Of a stretch of DNA of 64,000 bases, positions 42,881 through 54,267 are shown piece after piece. Below the pieces are notes generated by a model that searched no databases, had not been told where the DNA came from, and saw only the letters and a program-made list of their open reading frames with translations. Position numbers and translations under genes: made by a program. The stretch is from Rhodanobacter sp. C03. GTDB taxonomy: Bacteria; Pseudomonadota; Gammaproteobacteria; Xanthomonadales; Rhodanobacteraceae. Within the stretch, counting starts at the first letter, position 1, and every line of letters begins with the position of its first letter. The DNA is taken from positions 1 through 64,000 of the forward strand of contig NZ_MUNT01000007.1 of NCBI RefSeq assembly GCF_002001175.1. The letters run 5' to 3'.

Positions 42881-44074
42881 ATGGACATCACCCACACACA
42901 CGTTCCGAATCAGGCACCGCGCATCGAGCGCGTGGAGACCCTGCTGCTGGATATCCCGACCATCCGTCCGCACCGCATGTCGGTGGCGACGATGCATGCA
43001 CAGACCCTGATGATCGTGCGGCTGTGGTCTTCCGACAGCATCGTCGGCATCGGCGAAGGCACCACCATCGGCGGCATGTCGTACGGGCCGGAAAGCCCCG
43101 AGGGCATCAAGCTCACCATCGACACCTACATGGCGCCGCTGCTGAAGGACGGCGATCCGACCCGCGTGCGCGCCCTCATGGCGAAGCTCGGCAAGCTGGT
43201 GAAGGGCAACCACTTCGCCAAGTGCGCGGTGGAAACGGCACTGCTGGATGCGCAGGGCAAGCGGGTAGGTTTGCCGCTGTCCGAATTCTTCGGTGGCCGG
43301 ATGCGCGATCGCCTGCCGGTGGCCTGGACCCTGGCCTCGGGCGACACCGCCCGCGACATCGCCGAGGCCGAGCAGATGCTGGCCGGGCGTCGCCACAACG
43401 TGTTCAAGCTGAAGATCGGCATGCGTGCGGTGCGCGACGATGTCGCACACGTGGCGGCGATCAAGCGCGCCGTCGGCGATCGCGCCAGCGTGCGTGTCGA
43501 CGTCAACATGGCCTGGAGCGAGACCGACGCGGTACACGGCCTGCCGGCACTGGCCGACGTCGGTTGCGATCTGGTCGAACAGCCGACGGCCCATGCGGCC
43601 TCGCTGGCACGGCTGACCCGGCGCTTTCCGATTGCGGTGATGGCCGACGAGTCGGTGCAGGATCCCGAGACCGCCTTCCAGTTGGCCAGTGCACGCGCGG
43701 TCGACGTGTTCGCGGTGAAGACCGAGCAGGCCGGCGGTCTGTTCGCGGCACAACGCGTCGGCACGATCGCCGATGCTGCCGGCATCGAGCTGTACGGCGG
43801 CACGATGCTGGAGGGCTCGATCGGCACGGCATCGGCGGCACATGTATTCAGCACCTTTCCGAAGTTGCAGTGGGGTACCGAATTGTTCGGGCCGCTGCTG
43901 CTGACCGAGGAGATTCTGGTTGAGCCGCTGGTCTACAGCGACTTCCAGCTCACCGTTCCCACCGGTCCCGGTCTCGGCGTCACGCTGGACGAGGACCGCC
44001 TGCAGTTCTTTCGTCGCGACGCCGCGCACCGCCTTGTCAGCGTGCCCGCCGGTGCCGTTACCACAGGAGTCTGA
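42881..44074 (+). CDS. catB: Muconate cycloisomerase
   Basis: 397 residues from ATG 42881. It belongs to the enolase superfamily: the catalytic KLK (Lys176, Lys178) in NVFKLKIG, the metal ligand Asp207 in VDVNMAW, and MADESVQ and TEQAGGL further on. IRPHRMSVATMHAQ near the start is typical of CatB. It converts cis,cis-muconate to muconolactone. The extended frame to 42746 overlaps the regulatory gap and is not used. It is the first gene of the operon, and catC starts two bases after its stop. Confidence 0.93.
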   Translation: MDITHTHVPNQAPRIERVETLLLDIPTIRPHRMSVATMHAQTLMIVRLWSSDSIVGIGEGTTIGGMSYGPESPEGIKLTIDTYMAPLLKDGDPTRVRALMAKLGKLVKGNHFAKCAVETALLDAQGKRVGLPLSEFFGGRMRDRLPVAWTLASGDTARDIAEAEQMLAGRRHNVFKLKIGMRAVRDDVAHVAAIKRAVGDRASVRVDVNMAWSETDAVHGLPALADVGCDLVEQPTAHAASLARLTRRFPIAVMADESVQDPETAFQLASARAVDVFAVKTEQAGGLFAAQRVGTIADAAGIELYGGTMLEGSIGTASAAHVFSTFPKLQWGTELFGPLLLTEEILVEPLVYSDFQLTVPTGPGLGVTLDEDRLQFFRRDAAHRLVSVPAGAVTTGV

Positions 44075-44076
44075 TC

Positions 44077-44367
44077 ATGCTTTTTCATGTCCGCATGGAC
44101 GTGTGTATCCCGCACGACGTACCCGCCGAAACCGCGATGAAGTTGAAGGCTGACGAGAAAACGCGTTTCCAGCAGCTGCAACGCAGCGGCCAGTGGCGTC
44201 ACATCTGGCGCATCGTCGGGCAGTACTCGAACGTCAGCGTGTTCGACGTGGCCAGCGGCAGCGAACTGCATGACCTGCTGCTGTCGCTGCCGCTGTTCCC
44301 CTACATGGAGATCACCGTGATGCCGCTGTGCCGGCATCCGTCGTCGCTGCACGACGACGACCGCTGA
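44077..44367 (+). CDS. catC: Muconolactone delta-isomerase
   Basis: 96 residues, the standard CatC length. MLFHVRMDVCIPHDVP, EKTRFQQLQRSGQWRHIWRI and LHDLLLSLPLFPYMEITVMP are conserved CatC segments. The small decameric enzyme isomerises muconolactone to 3-oxoadipate enol-lactone. It starts two bases after catB stops. Confidence 0.95.
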   Translation: MLFHVRMDVCIPHDVPAETAMKLKADEKTRFQQLQRSGQWRHIWRIVGQYSNVSVFDVASGSELHDLLLSLPLFPYMEITVMPLCRHPSSLHDDDR

Positions 44368-44423
44368 ATCCCCAGTACACAGACCGCCATCCAGTTATCG
44401 ACGAACGAGAGAGAGCCGACATC

Positions 44424-45350
44424 ATGAACGTCAAGACCGTCCAAACCTCCGAGGTCCAGGATTTCCTGCAAGTTGCCAGCGGCCTGAAGTCCGCGAAGGG
44501 TAGTGCCCGCGCCAAGCAGATCGTGCATCGTGTGATGAGCGACGTGTTCCAGGCGATCGAGGATCTCGACATCACTCCGGACGAGTTCTGGAGCGCGGTG
44601 AACTACTTCAACCAGCTCGGTGCCTCCGGTGAGGCGGGCCTGCTTGCCGCCGGCCTCGGCTTCGAGCGCTATCTCGATATCCGCATGGACGCCGCCGATG
44701 TCGCCGCCGGCATCGATGGCGGCACGCCGCGCACGATCGAGGGTCCGCTGTACGTGGCCGGTGCGCCGATCTCCGATGGCGTCGCCCGCCTCGACGCCGA
44801 TGCCGACGAGGGTGAGGTTCTGATCATGCATGGCACCGTGCGCGACGTTGCCGGCAAGCCGCTGGCCGGTGCCATCGTCGATGTGTGGCATGCCAACAGC
44901 AAGGGCATGTACTCCCACTTCGATTCATCGCAAAGCGCATTCAACCTGCGTCGTCGCATCCGCACCGATGCGCAGGGTCGCTACGAGTTCCGCAGTACGG
45001 TACCCAGCGGTTATGGCTGCCCGCCGAATGGCCCGACCCAGGCGCTGCTGGACACGATCGGCCGTCACGGCCAGCGTCCGGCGCATATCCACTTCTTCGT
45101 TTCCGCCGATCAGCATCGGCACCTCACCACCCAGATCAATATCGACGGTGACGCGTACCTGCACGACGATTTCGCGTTCGCTACCCGCGACGACCTGATT
45201 CCGGCGGTCGCGCAGATCACCGCGCCGGAAGCGATCAAGGCCCGCGGCCTGGATGCACCGTATGCCGACATCGCGTTCGATTTCACGCTGACCCATCTCA
45301 CCGACGTGGTGGCCGAGCAGATCGTTCAGCGCCAGCGCGCGGCGGCCTGA
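44424..45350 (+). CDS. catA: Catechol 1,2-dioxygenase
   Basis: 308 residues. The intradiol dioxygenase fold is clear: an N-terminal helical dimerisation domain (1 to about 100), GPLYVAGAP, then [29 protein letters not shown] and [11 protein letters not shown]. The non-haem Fe(III) ligands should be Tyr163, Tyr197, His221 and His223. It cleaves catechol to cis,cis-muconate. It lies 56 bases after catC, with GAGAGAGCC before its ATG. Confidence 0.95.
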   Translation: MNVKTVQTSEVQDFLQVASGLKSAKGSARAKQIVHRVMSDVFQAIEDLDITPDEFWSAVNYFNQLGASGEAGLLAAGLGFERYLDIRMDAADVAAGIDGGTPRTIEGPLYVAGAPISDGVARLDADADEGEVLIMHGTVRDVAGKPLAGAIVDVWHANSKGMYSHFDSSQSAFNLRRRIRTDAQGRYEFRSTVPSGYGCPPNGPTQALLDTIGRHGQRPAHIHFFVSADQHRHLTTQINIDGDAYLHDDFAFATRDDLIPAVAQITAPEAIKARGLDAPYADIAFDFTLTHLTDVVAEQIVQRQRAAA

Positions 45351-45429
45351 TTCCAGCGGCAGCAACGGCAGGTCCAACCCTTATCGCGCCGGTCGCCTGC
45401 GACCGGGCGGACAGAGACGAGTTCAAGCC

Positions 45430-46785
45430 ATGACCAAGCCCACCATCGAGACGTTGCAATCAGCTTTGGTAGAAGACGCGGAAGCGGGCATCTATCGGGT
45501 TCGCCGCAACGTCTTCACCGATCCGGAGATCTTCGAACTGGAGATGCAGCATATCTTCGAGGGCAACTGGATCTACCTGGCGCATGAAAGCCAGATCCCC
45601 GAGCCCAACGATTATTTCAGCACCTGGATCGGTCGCCAGCCAGTGGTGATCACCCGCGACAAGCACGGCGAGCTGCACGCGCTGATCAATGCTTGTGCGC
45701 ACCGCGGCGCGATGTTGTGCCGGCGCCACCGTGGCAACAAGGGCAGCTTCACCTGCCCGTTCCATGGCTGGACCTTCAGCAACAACGGCAAGCTGCTCAA
45801 GGCCAAGGACGCCAAGACCGGCGCCTATCCGCCGGGTTTCAACACCGACGGCTCGCACGACCTGAAGAAGGTGGCGAAGTTCGCCTCGTACCGCGGTTTC
45901 CTGTTCGGCAGCCTCAACGCCGACGTGCTGTCACTGGAAGAGCACCTGGGCGAGACGCGGGTGATCATCGACCAGATCGTGGATCAGGCGCTCGACGGCA
46001 TCGAGGTTCTGCGTGGCAGTTCCAGCTACACCTACGACGGCAACTGGAAGCTGCAGATCGAGAACGGCGCCGACGGCTACCACGTCAGTTCGGTGCACTG
46101 GAACTACGCGGCCACGATGGGTCGCCGCAATTACGAGGACGGCGGCACCCAGGCCGTGGACGCCAACAGCTGGTCGAAAGCGGTCGGCGGCGTGTACGGC
46201 TTCGAACATGGCCACATGCTGCTGTGGACCAAGCTGCTCAATCCGGAAGTACGACCGGTGTATGCACACCGCGAGGCGCTGGCGCAGAAGCTGGGGCAGG
46301 ACAACGCCGACTTCATCGTCAACCAGACGCGCAACCTGTGCGTGTATCCGAACGTCTACCTGATGGACCAGTTCTCGACGCAGATCCGCGTGGTACGCCC
46401 GATCGCGATCGACAAGACCGAGGTCACCATCTACTGCTTCGCGCCCAAGGGCGAGAGTGCGGAGATGCGCGCACTGCGCATCCGCCAGTACGAGGATTTC
46501 TTCAACGTCAGCGGCATGGGCACGCCCGATGACCTGGAAGAGTTCCGTTCCTGCCAGCAGGGCTACCAGGGCATCGCGGCGCCGTGGAACGACCTCAGCC
46601 GCGGTGCCGGCGGTCACTGGATCGACGGCGCCGACGACAACGCCAAGGCCATGGGCATGAGCCCGCTGATCAGCGGCATCCATCCCGAGGATGAAGGCTT
46701 GTACCTGAAGCAGCACGGCTACTGGGCGCAGGTGATAGCGCGTGCGTTGGCCACGGAACAGGGTGATGCGGAGGTGCCGGCATGA
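45430..46785 (+). CDS. benA: Benzoate 1,2-dioxygenase, large (alpha) subunit
   Basis: 451 residues. The Rieske [2Fe-2S] site is Cys89-x-His91 and Cys109-x2-His112 ([17 protein letters not shown]); the mononuclear iron site includes His218 and His223 ([10 protein letters not shown]). Sequence and length match BenA/XylX rather than other ring-hydroxylating oxygenases. With BenB and BenC it converts benzoate to the cis-diol of benzoate. It is 79 bases after catA, on the same strand and probably in the same operon. Confidence 0.94.
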   Translation: MTKPTIETLQSALVEDAEAGIYRVRRNVFTDPEIFELEMQHIFEGNWIYLAHESQIPEPNDYFSTWIGRQPVVITRDKHGELHALINACAHRGAMLCRRHRGNKGSFTCPFHGWTFSNNGKLLKAKDAKTGAYPPGFNTDGSHDLKKVAKFASYRGFLFGSLNADVLSLEEHLGETRVIIDQIVDQALDGIEVLRGSSSYTYDGNWKLQIENGADGYHVSSVHWNYAATMGRRNYEDGGTQAVDANSWSKAVGGVYGFEHGHMLLWTKLLNPEVRPVYAHREALAQKLGQDNADFIVNQTRNLCVYPNVYLMDQFSTQIRVVRPIAIDKTEVTIYCFAPKGESAEMRALRIRQYEDFFNVSGMGTPDDLEEFRSCQQGYQGIAAPWNDLSRGAGGHWIDGADDNAKAMGMSPLISGIHPEDEGLYLKQHGYWAQVIARALATEQGDAEVPA

Positions 46786-47270
46786 GCCTGACGCATGAGC
46801 AGATCGCCGCGTTCCTGTACCGCGAGGCGCGCCTGCTGGACGACCGTGATTTCGATGCCTGGCTGCCGTGCTATTCGCCCAGGGCGGAGTTCTGGATGCC
46901 GGCCTGGGATGACGACGACAGCCTGGTCGAAAACCCGCAGACCGAGATCTCGCTGATCTACTACCCCAATCGCGAGGGCCTGGAAGACCGCGTGTTCCGG
47001 ATCAAGACCGAGCGCTCCAGCGCGAGCCTGCCGGAGCCGCGCACCAGCCACAACATCAGCAACATCGAGGTGTTGTCGCAGGCCGACGACCGCATCGAGC
47101 TGCGCTTCAACTGGCACACGCTCAGCCACCGCTACAAGACCACCGACAGTTATTTCGGCACCTCGTTCTACACGCTCGATACCAGCGGCGACGTACCCGT
47201 GATCGCGCGCAAGAAGGTGGTGCTGAAGAACGACTACATCCACCAGGTGATCGATGTTTATCACATCTGA
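46782..47270 (+). CDS. benB: Benzoate 1,2-dioxygenase, small (beta) subunit
   Basis: 162 residues. [20 protein letters not shown] and [19 protein letters not shown] are conserved BenB segments of the NTF2-like beta subunit. It forms the alpha3beta3 oxygenase with BenA. The start overlaps the benA stop (ATGA), indicating translational coupling and equal synthesis. Confidence 0.94.
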   Translation: MSLTHEQIAAFLYREARLLDDRDFDAWLPCYSPRAEFWMPAWDDDDSLVENPQTEISLIYYPNREGLEDRVFRIKTERSSASLPEPRTSHNISNIEVLSQADDRIELRFNWHTLSHRYKTTDSYFGTSFYTLDTSGDVPVIARKKVVLKNDYIHQVIDVYHI

Positions 47271-47318
47271 TCATGCCGAATTTGAGCTGGCCGCTTTCCG
47301 CATCTGCGAGGTAACCCC

Positions 47319-48350
47319 ATGAGCCATCGCATCGCCCTGAGTTTCGAGGACGGCGTCACCCGTTTCATCGAGTGCCGCGACAGCGAGACCGTGCTGGATG
47401 CCGCGTACCGGCAGCGCATCAACCTGCCGATGGACTGTTCCGATGGCGTCTGCGGCACGTGCAAGTGCCGCGCCGAGCAGGGCAGCTACGACCTCGGCGA
47501 CGACTACATCGAGGACGCGCTGACGGAAGACGAGGCCGCCGAAGGCCTGGTGCTGACCTGCCAGATGGTGCCGTCGACGGACTGCGTGATTGCCGTGCCG
47601 CTGCCGTCGACCGCGTGCAAGACCGGAACATCGCAGTTCGATGCCACGCTGGTGCGAATCACTCCGCATCAGGACGCGGCGCTGGAAGTGGAGTTCGAGG
47701 TCGACGAAGGCGCCGAGGCGCCGGTGTTCCTGCCGGGCCAGTACGTCAACATCGCCGTGCCCGGCAGCGAACAGACGCGTTCGTACTCCTTCAGTTCGGC
47801 GCCGGGCGCGCGCCGGCTGTCGTTCCTGATCAAGCAGGTGCCCGGTGGTTTGATGACCGGTTACCTGACCGAGGCGGCCATTGGCCAAACCCTGTCGTTG
47901 ACCGGCCCACTGGGCAGCTTCTATCTGCGCGAGGTGAAGCGGCCGTTGCTGCTGCTCGCCGGTGGCACCGGGCTGGCGCCGTTCCTGTCGATGCTCGAAG
48001 TATTGGCGACGCAGGGCAGCACGCAACCGGTGCAACTGCTGTACGCGGTCACCCGCGACGAAGACCTGGTGCTGGTGGAACAGCTGCAAGCCTATGCGCA
48101 GCGCCTGCCGAACTTCGCGTTCGCCACGATCGTGGCGGCCGAGGCATCCACGCATGCACGCAAGGGCTTCGTCACCCATCACCTGCCGGCCGACGCGCTG
48201 CATGGCGGCGAGGTCGATGTATACCTGTGCGGGCCGCCGCCGATGGTCGACGCGGTGCGTCGCCACCTCGGTGAACTCGGCGTCACCCCGGCCAGCTTTC
48301 ACTACGAGAAGTTCACCCCGAGCACGGCCGGACTGAAGGAGGTCGCGTGA
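47319..48350 (+). CDS. benC: Benzoate dioxygenase electron-transfer component
   Basis: 343 residues. An N-terminal plant-type [2Fe-2S] ferredoxin (Cys40, Cys45, Cys48 in CSDGVCGTCKC and Cys81) is fused to an FAD domain (RSYSFSSAPG) and an NADH domain (LLLAGGTGLAPFLSMLEVLA, VYLCGPPPMVDAV). It passes electrons from NADH to the BenAB oxygenase. It starts 48 bases after benB, and its stop overlaps the benD start. Confidence 0.94.
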   Translation: MSHRIALSFEDGVTRFIECRDSETVLDAAYRQRINLPMDCSDGVCGTCKCRAEQGSYDLGDDYIEDALTEDEAAEGLVLTCQMVPSTDCVIAVPLPSTACKTGTSQFDATLVRITPHQDAALEVEFEVDEGAEAPVFLPGQYVNIAVPGSEQTRSYSFSSAPGARRLSFLIKQVPGGLMTGYLTEAAIGQTLSLTGPLGSFYLREVKRPLLLLAGGTGLAPFLSMLEVLATQGSTQPVQLLYAVTRDEDLVLVEQLQAYAQRLPNFAFATIVAAEASTHARKGFVTHHLPADALHGGEVDVYLCGPPPMVDAVRRHLGELGVTPASFHYEKFTPSTAGLKEVA

Positions 48351-49135
48351 TGGCCCGCGCTGACCGCTTCACCGGCAAGTCGGTGGTGGTCACCGGCGCG
48401 GCCCAGGGCATCGGCCGCGAAGTGGCGCTGGACATCGCCCGCGAGGGCGGGCGGCTGGTGCTGGCCGACCGCGCCGACTTCCTCGACGAGGTGGTCGCCG
48501 AGGTCCGCGCGCTCGGCGCCGACGGCGCAGGCATCCACGCCGACCTGGAAACCTGGGCCGGCGCGCAGGCGGTGATGGAGTTGGCCATCGCCCGTTACGG
48601 CCGCATCGACGTGCTGGTCAACAACGTCGGTGGCACCATCTGGGCACGTCCGTTCGAGCATTACGGTCCGGAGCAGATCGAGGCAGAAATTCGCCGTTCG
48701 CTGTTTCCCACCCTGTGGTGCTGCCGCGCCGCGCTGCCGCAGATGCTGGAGCAGGGCGCCGGCGCGATCGTCAACGTGTCCTCCATCGCTACCCGCAGCA
48801 TTCATCGCGTGCCATATGCCGCGGCCAAGGGTGGCGTCAATGCGCTTACCGCTTCGCTGGCGTTCGAGTGCGGCACCCGCGGTGTGCGCGTCAATGCGGT
48901 CGCTCCGGGCGGCACCGAGGCGCCGCCGCGCAAGATGCCGCGCAACCACGAGCCACCCACCGCGCAGGAAGCGCAGTGGTACCAGGCCATCGTCGAGCAG
49001 ACCACCGACACCACGCTGATGAAACGCTACGGCACTTTGGCCGAGCAAGCCGCGGCGATCCTGTTCCTGGCCTCGGACGAGTCTTCCTACATCACCGGAA
49101 CCGTGCTGCCCGTTGGCGGCGGCGACCAGGGTTGA
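48350..49135 (+). CDS. benD: cis-1,6-Dihydroxycyclohexa-2,4-diene-1-carboxylate dehydrogenase
   Basis: 261 residues, SDR family: VVVTGAAQGIGREV (NAD-binding, about 12-25), NNVGGT, Ser near 144 and the YAAAK catalytic pair Tyr156/Lys160. FEHYGPEQIEAEIRRSLFPT is characteristic of BenD/XylL. It oxidises and decarboxylates the diol to catechol. ATG 48350 overlaps the benC stop (TGATG); a GTG directly before it is an alternative start. Confidence 0.93.
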   Translation: MARADRFTGKSVVVTGAAQGIGREVALDIAREGGRLVLADRADFLDEVVAEVRALGADGAGIHADLETWAGAQAVMELAIARYGRIDVLVNNVGGTIWARPFEHYGPEQIEAEIRRSLFPTLWCCRAALPQMLEQGAGAIVNVSSIATRSIHRVPYAAAKGGVNALTASLAFECGTRGVRVNAVAPGGTEAPPRKMPRNHEPPTAQEAQWYQAIVEQTTDTTLMKRYGTLAEQAAAILFLASDESSYITGTVLPVGGGDQG

Positions 49136-49174
49136 GCGCAAGCCGGCCCCCACTTAGCGACATGAAGGTTACCC

Positions 49175-50038
49175 ATGGCTGATATCTGTTCACTGCGAGA
49201 AGCCGTCTCCGGCCTGATCCACGATGGCGACACCGTGGCGATGGAAGGCTTCACTCACCTGATTCCGCATGCGGCCGGTCATGAAGTGATCCGTCAGGGC
49301 AAGCGCGACCTCGCGCTGGTGCGGATGACCCCGGACCTGATCTACGACCAGCTGATCGGCGCCGGCTGCGCGACGTCGCTGCGCTTTTCCTGGGGCGGCA
49401 ATCCTGGCGTCGGCTCGCTGCACCGCCTGCGCGATGCGGTCGAGAAGGGCTGGCCGCACAAGCTCGCGATCCGCGAGCACAGCCACGCCGACATGGCCAA
49501 CGCCTATGTCGCCGGCGCCTCCGGGCTGCCGTTCGCGGTGCTGCGCGGCTACATTGGCTCGGATCTGCCCAAGGTCAACGACAGCATCCGCTTCATCGAT
49601 TGCCCGTACACCGGCGAGAAGCTGGCCACCACGCCGGCGGTACGACCCGACATCACCGTGATCCACGCCCAGCAGGCCGACCGTCAGGGCAACGTGTTGC
49701 TGTGGGGCATCCTCGGCGTGCAGAAGGAGGCCGCGCTGGCGGCGAAGAAGGTGATCGTCACGGTCGAGGAAATCGTCGACAAGCTGGACGCTCCCGCCAA
49801 CGCCTGCATTTTGCCCAAGTGGGTGGTCAGTGCGGTATGCCACGTGCCGCGCGGTGCCACGCCGTCTTATGCGCACGGCTACTACGAGCGCGACAACCGT
49901 TTCTACCTGGCGTGGGACGCGATCGCGCGCAACCGCGAGGCGTTCACCGCCTGGATCCAGCGCCACATCCTGGACACCGAAGACTTCGAGGGTTTCCTGC
50001 GTGTCCATGCCGAAAGCCAGCAGGAGATGAGCGCGTGA
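49175..50038 (+). CDS. catI: 3-Oxoadipate CoA-transferase, subunit A (CatI type)
   Basis: 287 residues. The class I CoA-transferase alpha subunit signatures MEGFTHLIPHAAGHEVIRQG and RFSWGGNPGVGSLHRLRDAV match CatI rather than the shorter PcaI subunits. It moves CoA from succinyl-CoA to 3-oxoadipate together with CatJ. It follows benD by 39 bases and overlaps catJ. Confidence 0.9.
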   Translation: MADICSLREAVSGLIHDGDTVAMEGFTHLIPHAAGHEVIRQGKRDLALVRMTPDLIYDQLIGAGCATSLRFSWGGNPGVGSLHRLRDAVEKGWPHKLAIREHSHADMANAYVAGASGLPFAVLRGYIGSDLPKVNDSIRFIDCPYTGEKLATTPAVRPDITVIHAQQADRQGNVLLWGILGVQKEAALAAKKVIVTVEEIVDKLDAPANACILPKWVVSAVCHVPRGATPSYAHGYYERDNRFYLAWDAIARNREAFTAWIQRHILDTEDFEGFLRVHAESQQEMSA

Positions 50039-50816
50039 GCATTTACACAACCAATGAAATGATGACCGTTGCCGCTGCCCGCCGCCTGCCCGATGGTGCG
50101 GTGTGCTTCGTCGGCATCGGCCTGCCGTCCACCGCGGCCAACCTGGCGCGGCTGACCAGCGCGCCGAACGTGGTACTGATCTACGAATCCGGCCCGATCG
50201 GTGCCAAGCCGACCGTGCTGCCGTTGTCGATCGGCGATGGCGAGCTGGCCGAGACCGCCGACACCGTGGTCTCCACCCCGGAAATCTTCCGCTACTGGCT
50301 ACAGGGCGGACGCGTGGACGTGGGCTTTCTCGGCGCGGCGCAGATCGATCGTTTCGCCAACCTCAACACCACCGTGATCGGTCCCTACGACGCCCCGAAG
50401 ACGCGCCTGCCCGGCGCCGGCGGCGCGCCGGAAATCGCCGGTTCGGCCAAGGAGGTGTTCATCATCATGCGTCAGTCGAAGCGCGCCTTCGACGACAAGC
50501 TCGACTTCGTCACCAGCGTCGGCCACATGGACGGCGGCGAAGCGCGCCAGCGCGCCGGCCTGCCCGGCAAAGGCCCGCAGGTCGTGGTCACCGACCTGTG
50601 CGTGATGGAACCGGACCCGGTAACGCGCGAGCTGACCGTGGTGTCGATCCATCCGGGTATCAGCCGCGAACAGATCACCGAGGCCACCGGCTGGCCGATC
50701 AAGTTCGCCGCCAACGTGGTTGAAACCCCGATGCCACAAGTCGCCGAACTGGAGACGCTGCGCGCGCTGCAGGCCCGCACCGATGCCGCCCACGGCAAGC
50801 AGGAAGGGAGTGAATC

Positions 50817-50820
<4 letters not shown>
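50035..50820 (+). CDS. catJ: 3-Oxoadipate CoA-transferase, subunit B (CatJ type)
   Basis: 261 residues from GTG 50035, which overlaps the catI stop (GTGA) with AGGAG nine bases upstream. [14 protein letters not shown] and [11 protein letters not shown] carry the oxyanion glycines and the catalytic Glu of the beta subunit; [20 protein letters not shown] is the C-terminal signature. It forms the CoA-transferase with CatI. The longer frame starting at 49600 is within catI and is rejected. Confidence 0.9.
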
Positions 50821-52025
<1,205 letters not shown>

Positions 52026-52033
52026 GCGTCGTG

Positions 52034-52828
52034 ATGGAACCGGCACCCAGTTTCGTCACCGTCAATGGCGTGCGCCTGCACTACCGCATCGATGGTCGCG
52101 CCGATGCACCGTGGCTACTGTTCTGCAACTCGCTCGGCACTGACCTGACGATGTGGGATCGACAGATCGCAGTCCTGGGCGAGCGTTTTCATATCCTGCG
52201 CTACGACCGTCGCGGGCATGGCTGCTCGGCTATCCCGGCGGGTCCGTATTCGATCGAGATGCTAGGCCGCGACGTGCTCGGCCTGCTCGATGCGCTCGGC
52301 ATCGAGCGAACCCACTTCTGCGGACTGTCGATTGGTGGCCTGGTCGGCCAGTGGCTGGCGCTGCACGTACCGCAGCGACTGGATCGGCTGGCGCTGTGCA
52401 GCACCGCGGCGAAGATCGGCAGCGCGGAGGGCTGGCGTGCACGCATCGACCAGGTGCGCGAACACGGCATGGCATCGATCGCGGAAGGCACCGTATCACG
52501 CTGGTTCACGCCGGCGTTCGCAGCGGCGGAACCCACTGTCGTGACCGACATCCTGGGGCGCCTGCAGCGGACCTCGGTCGAGGGTTACGCCGGCTGCTGC
52601 GCGGCCTTGATCGATGCCGATTTCCGGGGCGAACTCGATCGCATCGGCGTGCCGACCATGGCGCTTGCCGGTCACGATGACCCGGTTACGACGCCGGCCG
52701 ATCTGCGTTGGATTGCCGCTGGCGTGGTCATGGGCAGCTACGCCGAAGTCGATGGTCGCCATATCTGCAACCTGGAATCGGCGGCGGCTTTCAACAGCAC
52801 ACTGGGCCGGTTCCTGACGGCGGTCTAG
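52034..52828 (+). CDS. pcaD: 3-Oxoadipate enol-lactonase
   Basis: 264 residues from ATG 52034, 8 bases after pcaF. Alpha/beta hydrolase: the nucleophile is Ser99 in FCGLSIGGLVGQ, LRYDRRGHGCS lies before it, and the catalytic His is in DGRHICNLESA. NSLGTDLTMWD is typical of PcaD. It hydrolyses 3-oxoadipate enol-lactone to 3-oxoadipate, the step between CatC and CatIJ. It is the last gene of the operon. Confidence 0.92.
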   Translation: MEPAPSFVTVNGVRLHYRIDGRADAPWLLFCNSLGTDLTMWDRQIAVLGERFHILRYDRRGHGCSAIPAGPYSIEMLGRDVLGLLDALGIERTHFCGLSIGGLVGQWLALHVPQRLDRLALCSTAAKIGSAEGWRARIDQVREHGMASIAEGTVSRWFTPAFAAAEPTVVTDILGRLQRTSVEGYAGCCAALIDADFRGELDRIGVPTMALAGHDDPVTTPADLRWIAAGVVMGSYAEVDGRHICNLESAAAFNSTLGRFLTAV

Positions 52829-52925
52829 CCGGTCGCGGCGGAACCGTGTGGATGGCATAACCGGCATGCGATTTCCTGCCCGGCGGTGGACAATGGCCAA
52901 TCCCTTCCGCGTCGGAGTATCGCCC

Positions 52926-53888
52926 ATGTTCGCCTTGATCTTCGATCACTTCGGTGGTCCCGACGTCCTGCACTGGGCCGAGCAGCCCGATCCGGTGCCG
53001 GCTCCCGGTCAGGCGCTGGTACGGATGAAGAGCGTCGGGCTGAATTTCGCCGACGTCTACCGACGCAACGGCAACTATCACCTGAGCGGCACGGCGCCTT
53101 GGATCCTCGGCTACGAGGGCGCGGGCTTGATCGAGCAGCCGGCTGCGGGCGATGCGTTGTTTCCGGTGGGCACGCGCGTCGGCTTTGCCGACATGCCGCA
53201 TGCGAATGCCGAGCTGGTCGCGGTGGATCTCGACAAGCTGATCCCGCTGCCGGATGACATCACGTTCGATACCGCCGCGGCGACCTTGCTGCAGGGTCTG
53301 ACCGCGCAATATCTGGTGACCGACAGCTATCGCGTGCGGCGCGGCGATGTGGCGGTGGTGCACGCGGCGGCCGGCGGCGTGGGCCAGCTGCTGGTGCAGA
53401 TGCTGAAGGCGCTGGGCGCGAGCGTGCTGGGCGTGGCCTCCAGCGCGACGAAGCGCGCGGCCGTGCTGGCGGCCGGCGCGGATGCCGCGTGTGGTTACGA
53501 CGAGTTGCTCGCGCAGACACAGCAACTGAGCGCGGGCCGTGGCGCTGACGTGGTCTACGATTCGGTCGGGCGCACCCTCGGCGACAGCCTCGCCGCAGCG
53601 CGCATCGGCGGCACCGTGGTGTTCTACGGGATGGCAGCGGGCGATCCCGATCCGGTCGATCCGCGCCTGCTGATGGATCGCTCGCTGACGCTGACCGGTG
53701 GCGACTTGTGGAACGTACTGACCAGCGCGTCGATCCGGCGCGAGCGGGCGGTCGCGTTGTTCGCGCAGATCCGCGCCGGCCAGCTGCAGCCAAATATCGC
53801 CGCGCGTTTCCCGCTCAGCGACGGCGCGCAGGCACACGCCTATCTGGAAAGCCGCGAGGCAATCGGCAAGGTGCTGCTGACGCTGTGA
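52926..53888 (+). CDS. NADPH:quinone oxidoreductase (zeta-crystallin type)
   Basis: 320 residues from ATG 52926. MDR superfamily without the structural zinc: VGLNFADVYRRNGNY, LGYEGAGLIE, and the NADPH-binding VVHAAAGGVGQLLVQMLKAL with the AxxGxxG-type turn. It reduces quinones by one electron. It is 97 bases after pcaD on the same strand; a link to aromatic breakdown is possible but not shown. Confidence 0.87.
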   Translation: MFALIFDHFGGPDVLHWAEQPDPVPAPGQALVRMKSVGLNFADVYRRNGNYHLSGTAPWILGYEGAGLIEQPAAGDALFPVGTRVGFADMPHANAELVAVDLDKLIPLPDDITFDTAAATLLQGLTAQYLVTDSYRVRRGDVAVVHAAAGGVGQLLVQMLKALGASVLGVASSATKRAAVLAAGADAACGYDELLAQTQQLSAGRGADVVYDSVGRTLGDSLAAARIGGTVVFYGMAAGDPDPVDPRLLMDRSLTLTGGDLWNVLTSASIRRERAVALFAQIRAGQLQPNIAARFPLSDGAQAHAYLESREAIGKVLLTL

Positions 53889-53898
53889 GTTGACGCGG

Positions 53899-53923
53899 CC
53901 CGGCGCGCTCGACAGGCGCCGGG
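53899..53923. terminator. Hairpin between convergent genes
   Basis: CCCGGCG pairs with CGCCGGG over an 11-base loop, directly after the quinone oxidoreductase stop and before the convergent gene at 53931. No T-run; a weak candidate. Confidence 0.45.
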
Positions 53924-53930
53924 TGCAGGA

Positions 53931-54209
53931 TTATTCCGGCTCGTTGGTCGGCTTGTCGTCATCGAAGCCGGTGTAGTCGTCCGGGAAAATCGGTGTGCCG
54001 TCGTCTTCCAGCCCCAGCATGTCGGCCAGCGCCTTGGCGGCGGCGGTTTCGGCGATGCCCTTGTCGCGGAAGCTGCGGTTTTCGCAGATCGCGAAGTACA
54101 TCGGAAAGCCACTCTTGCGCGGGGTCACCGCGAGATAGGCGGTATAGCGCGAGCCTTCGAGCGTGGCGCCGGAGCGGGCAAGGTAGTTGTCGAACTCGCG
54201 CTCGGCCAT
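53931..54209 (-). CDS. Small hypothetical protein (92 aa)
   Basis: 92 residues from the ATG at 54209. REFDNYLARSGATLEGSRYTA and ICENRSFRDKGIAETAAAKA suggest a compact alpha/beta fold, with an acidic C-terminal tail (DDYTGFDDDKP). No named domain. Upstream in-frame codons lie in the KirBac gene region and look non-coding. It is 58 bases after that gene on the same strand. Confidence 0.6.
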   Translation of the reverse strand: MAEREFDNYLARSGATLEGSRYTAYLAVTPRKSGFPMYFAICENRSFRDKGIAETAAAKALADMLGLEDDGTPIFPDDYTGFDDDKPTNEPE

Positions 54210-54267
54210 CGGTGGTGATCCGCTAGAGGGAAGGCACAGTGTATCGCCTGGCAAGCATGACGCAGCA

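Noticed and set aside
42632-44029. 465-residue minus-strand open frame opposite catB
   Set aside because: Shadow of catB; it overlaps the operator and the regulator start.
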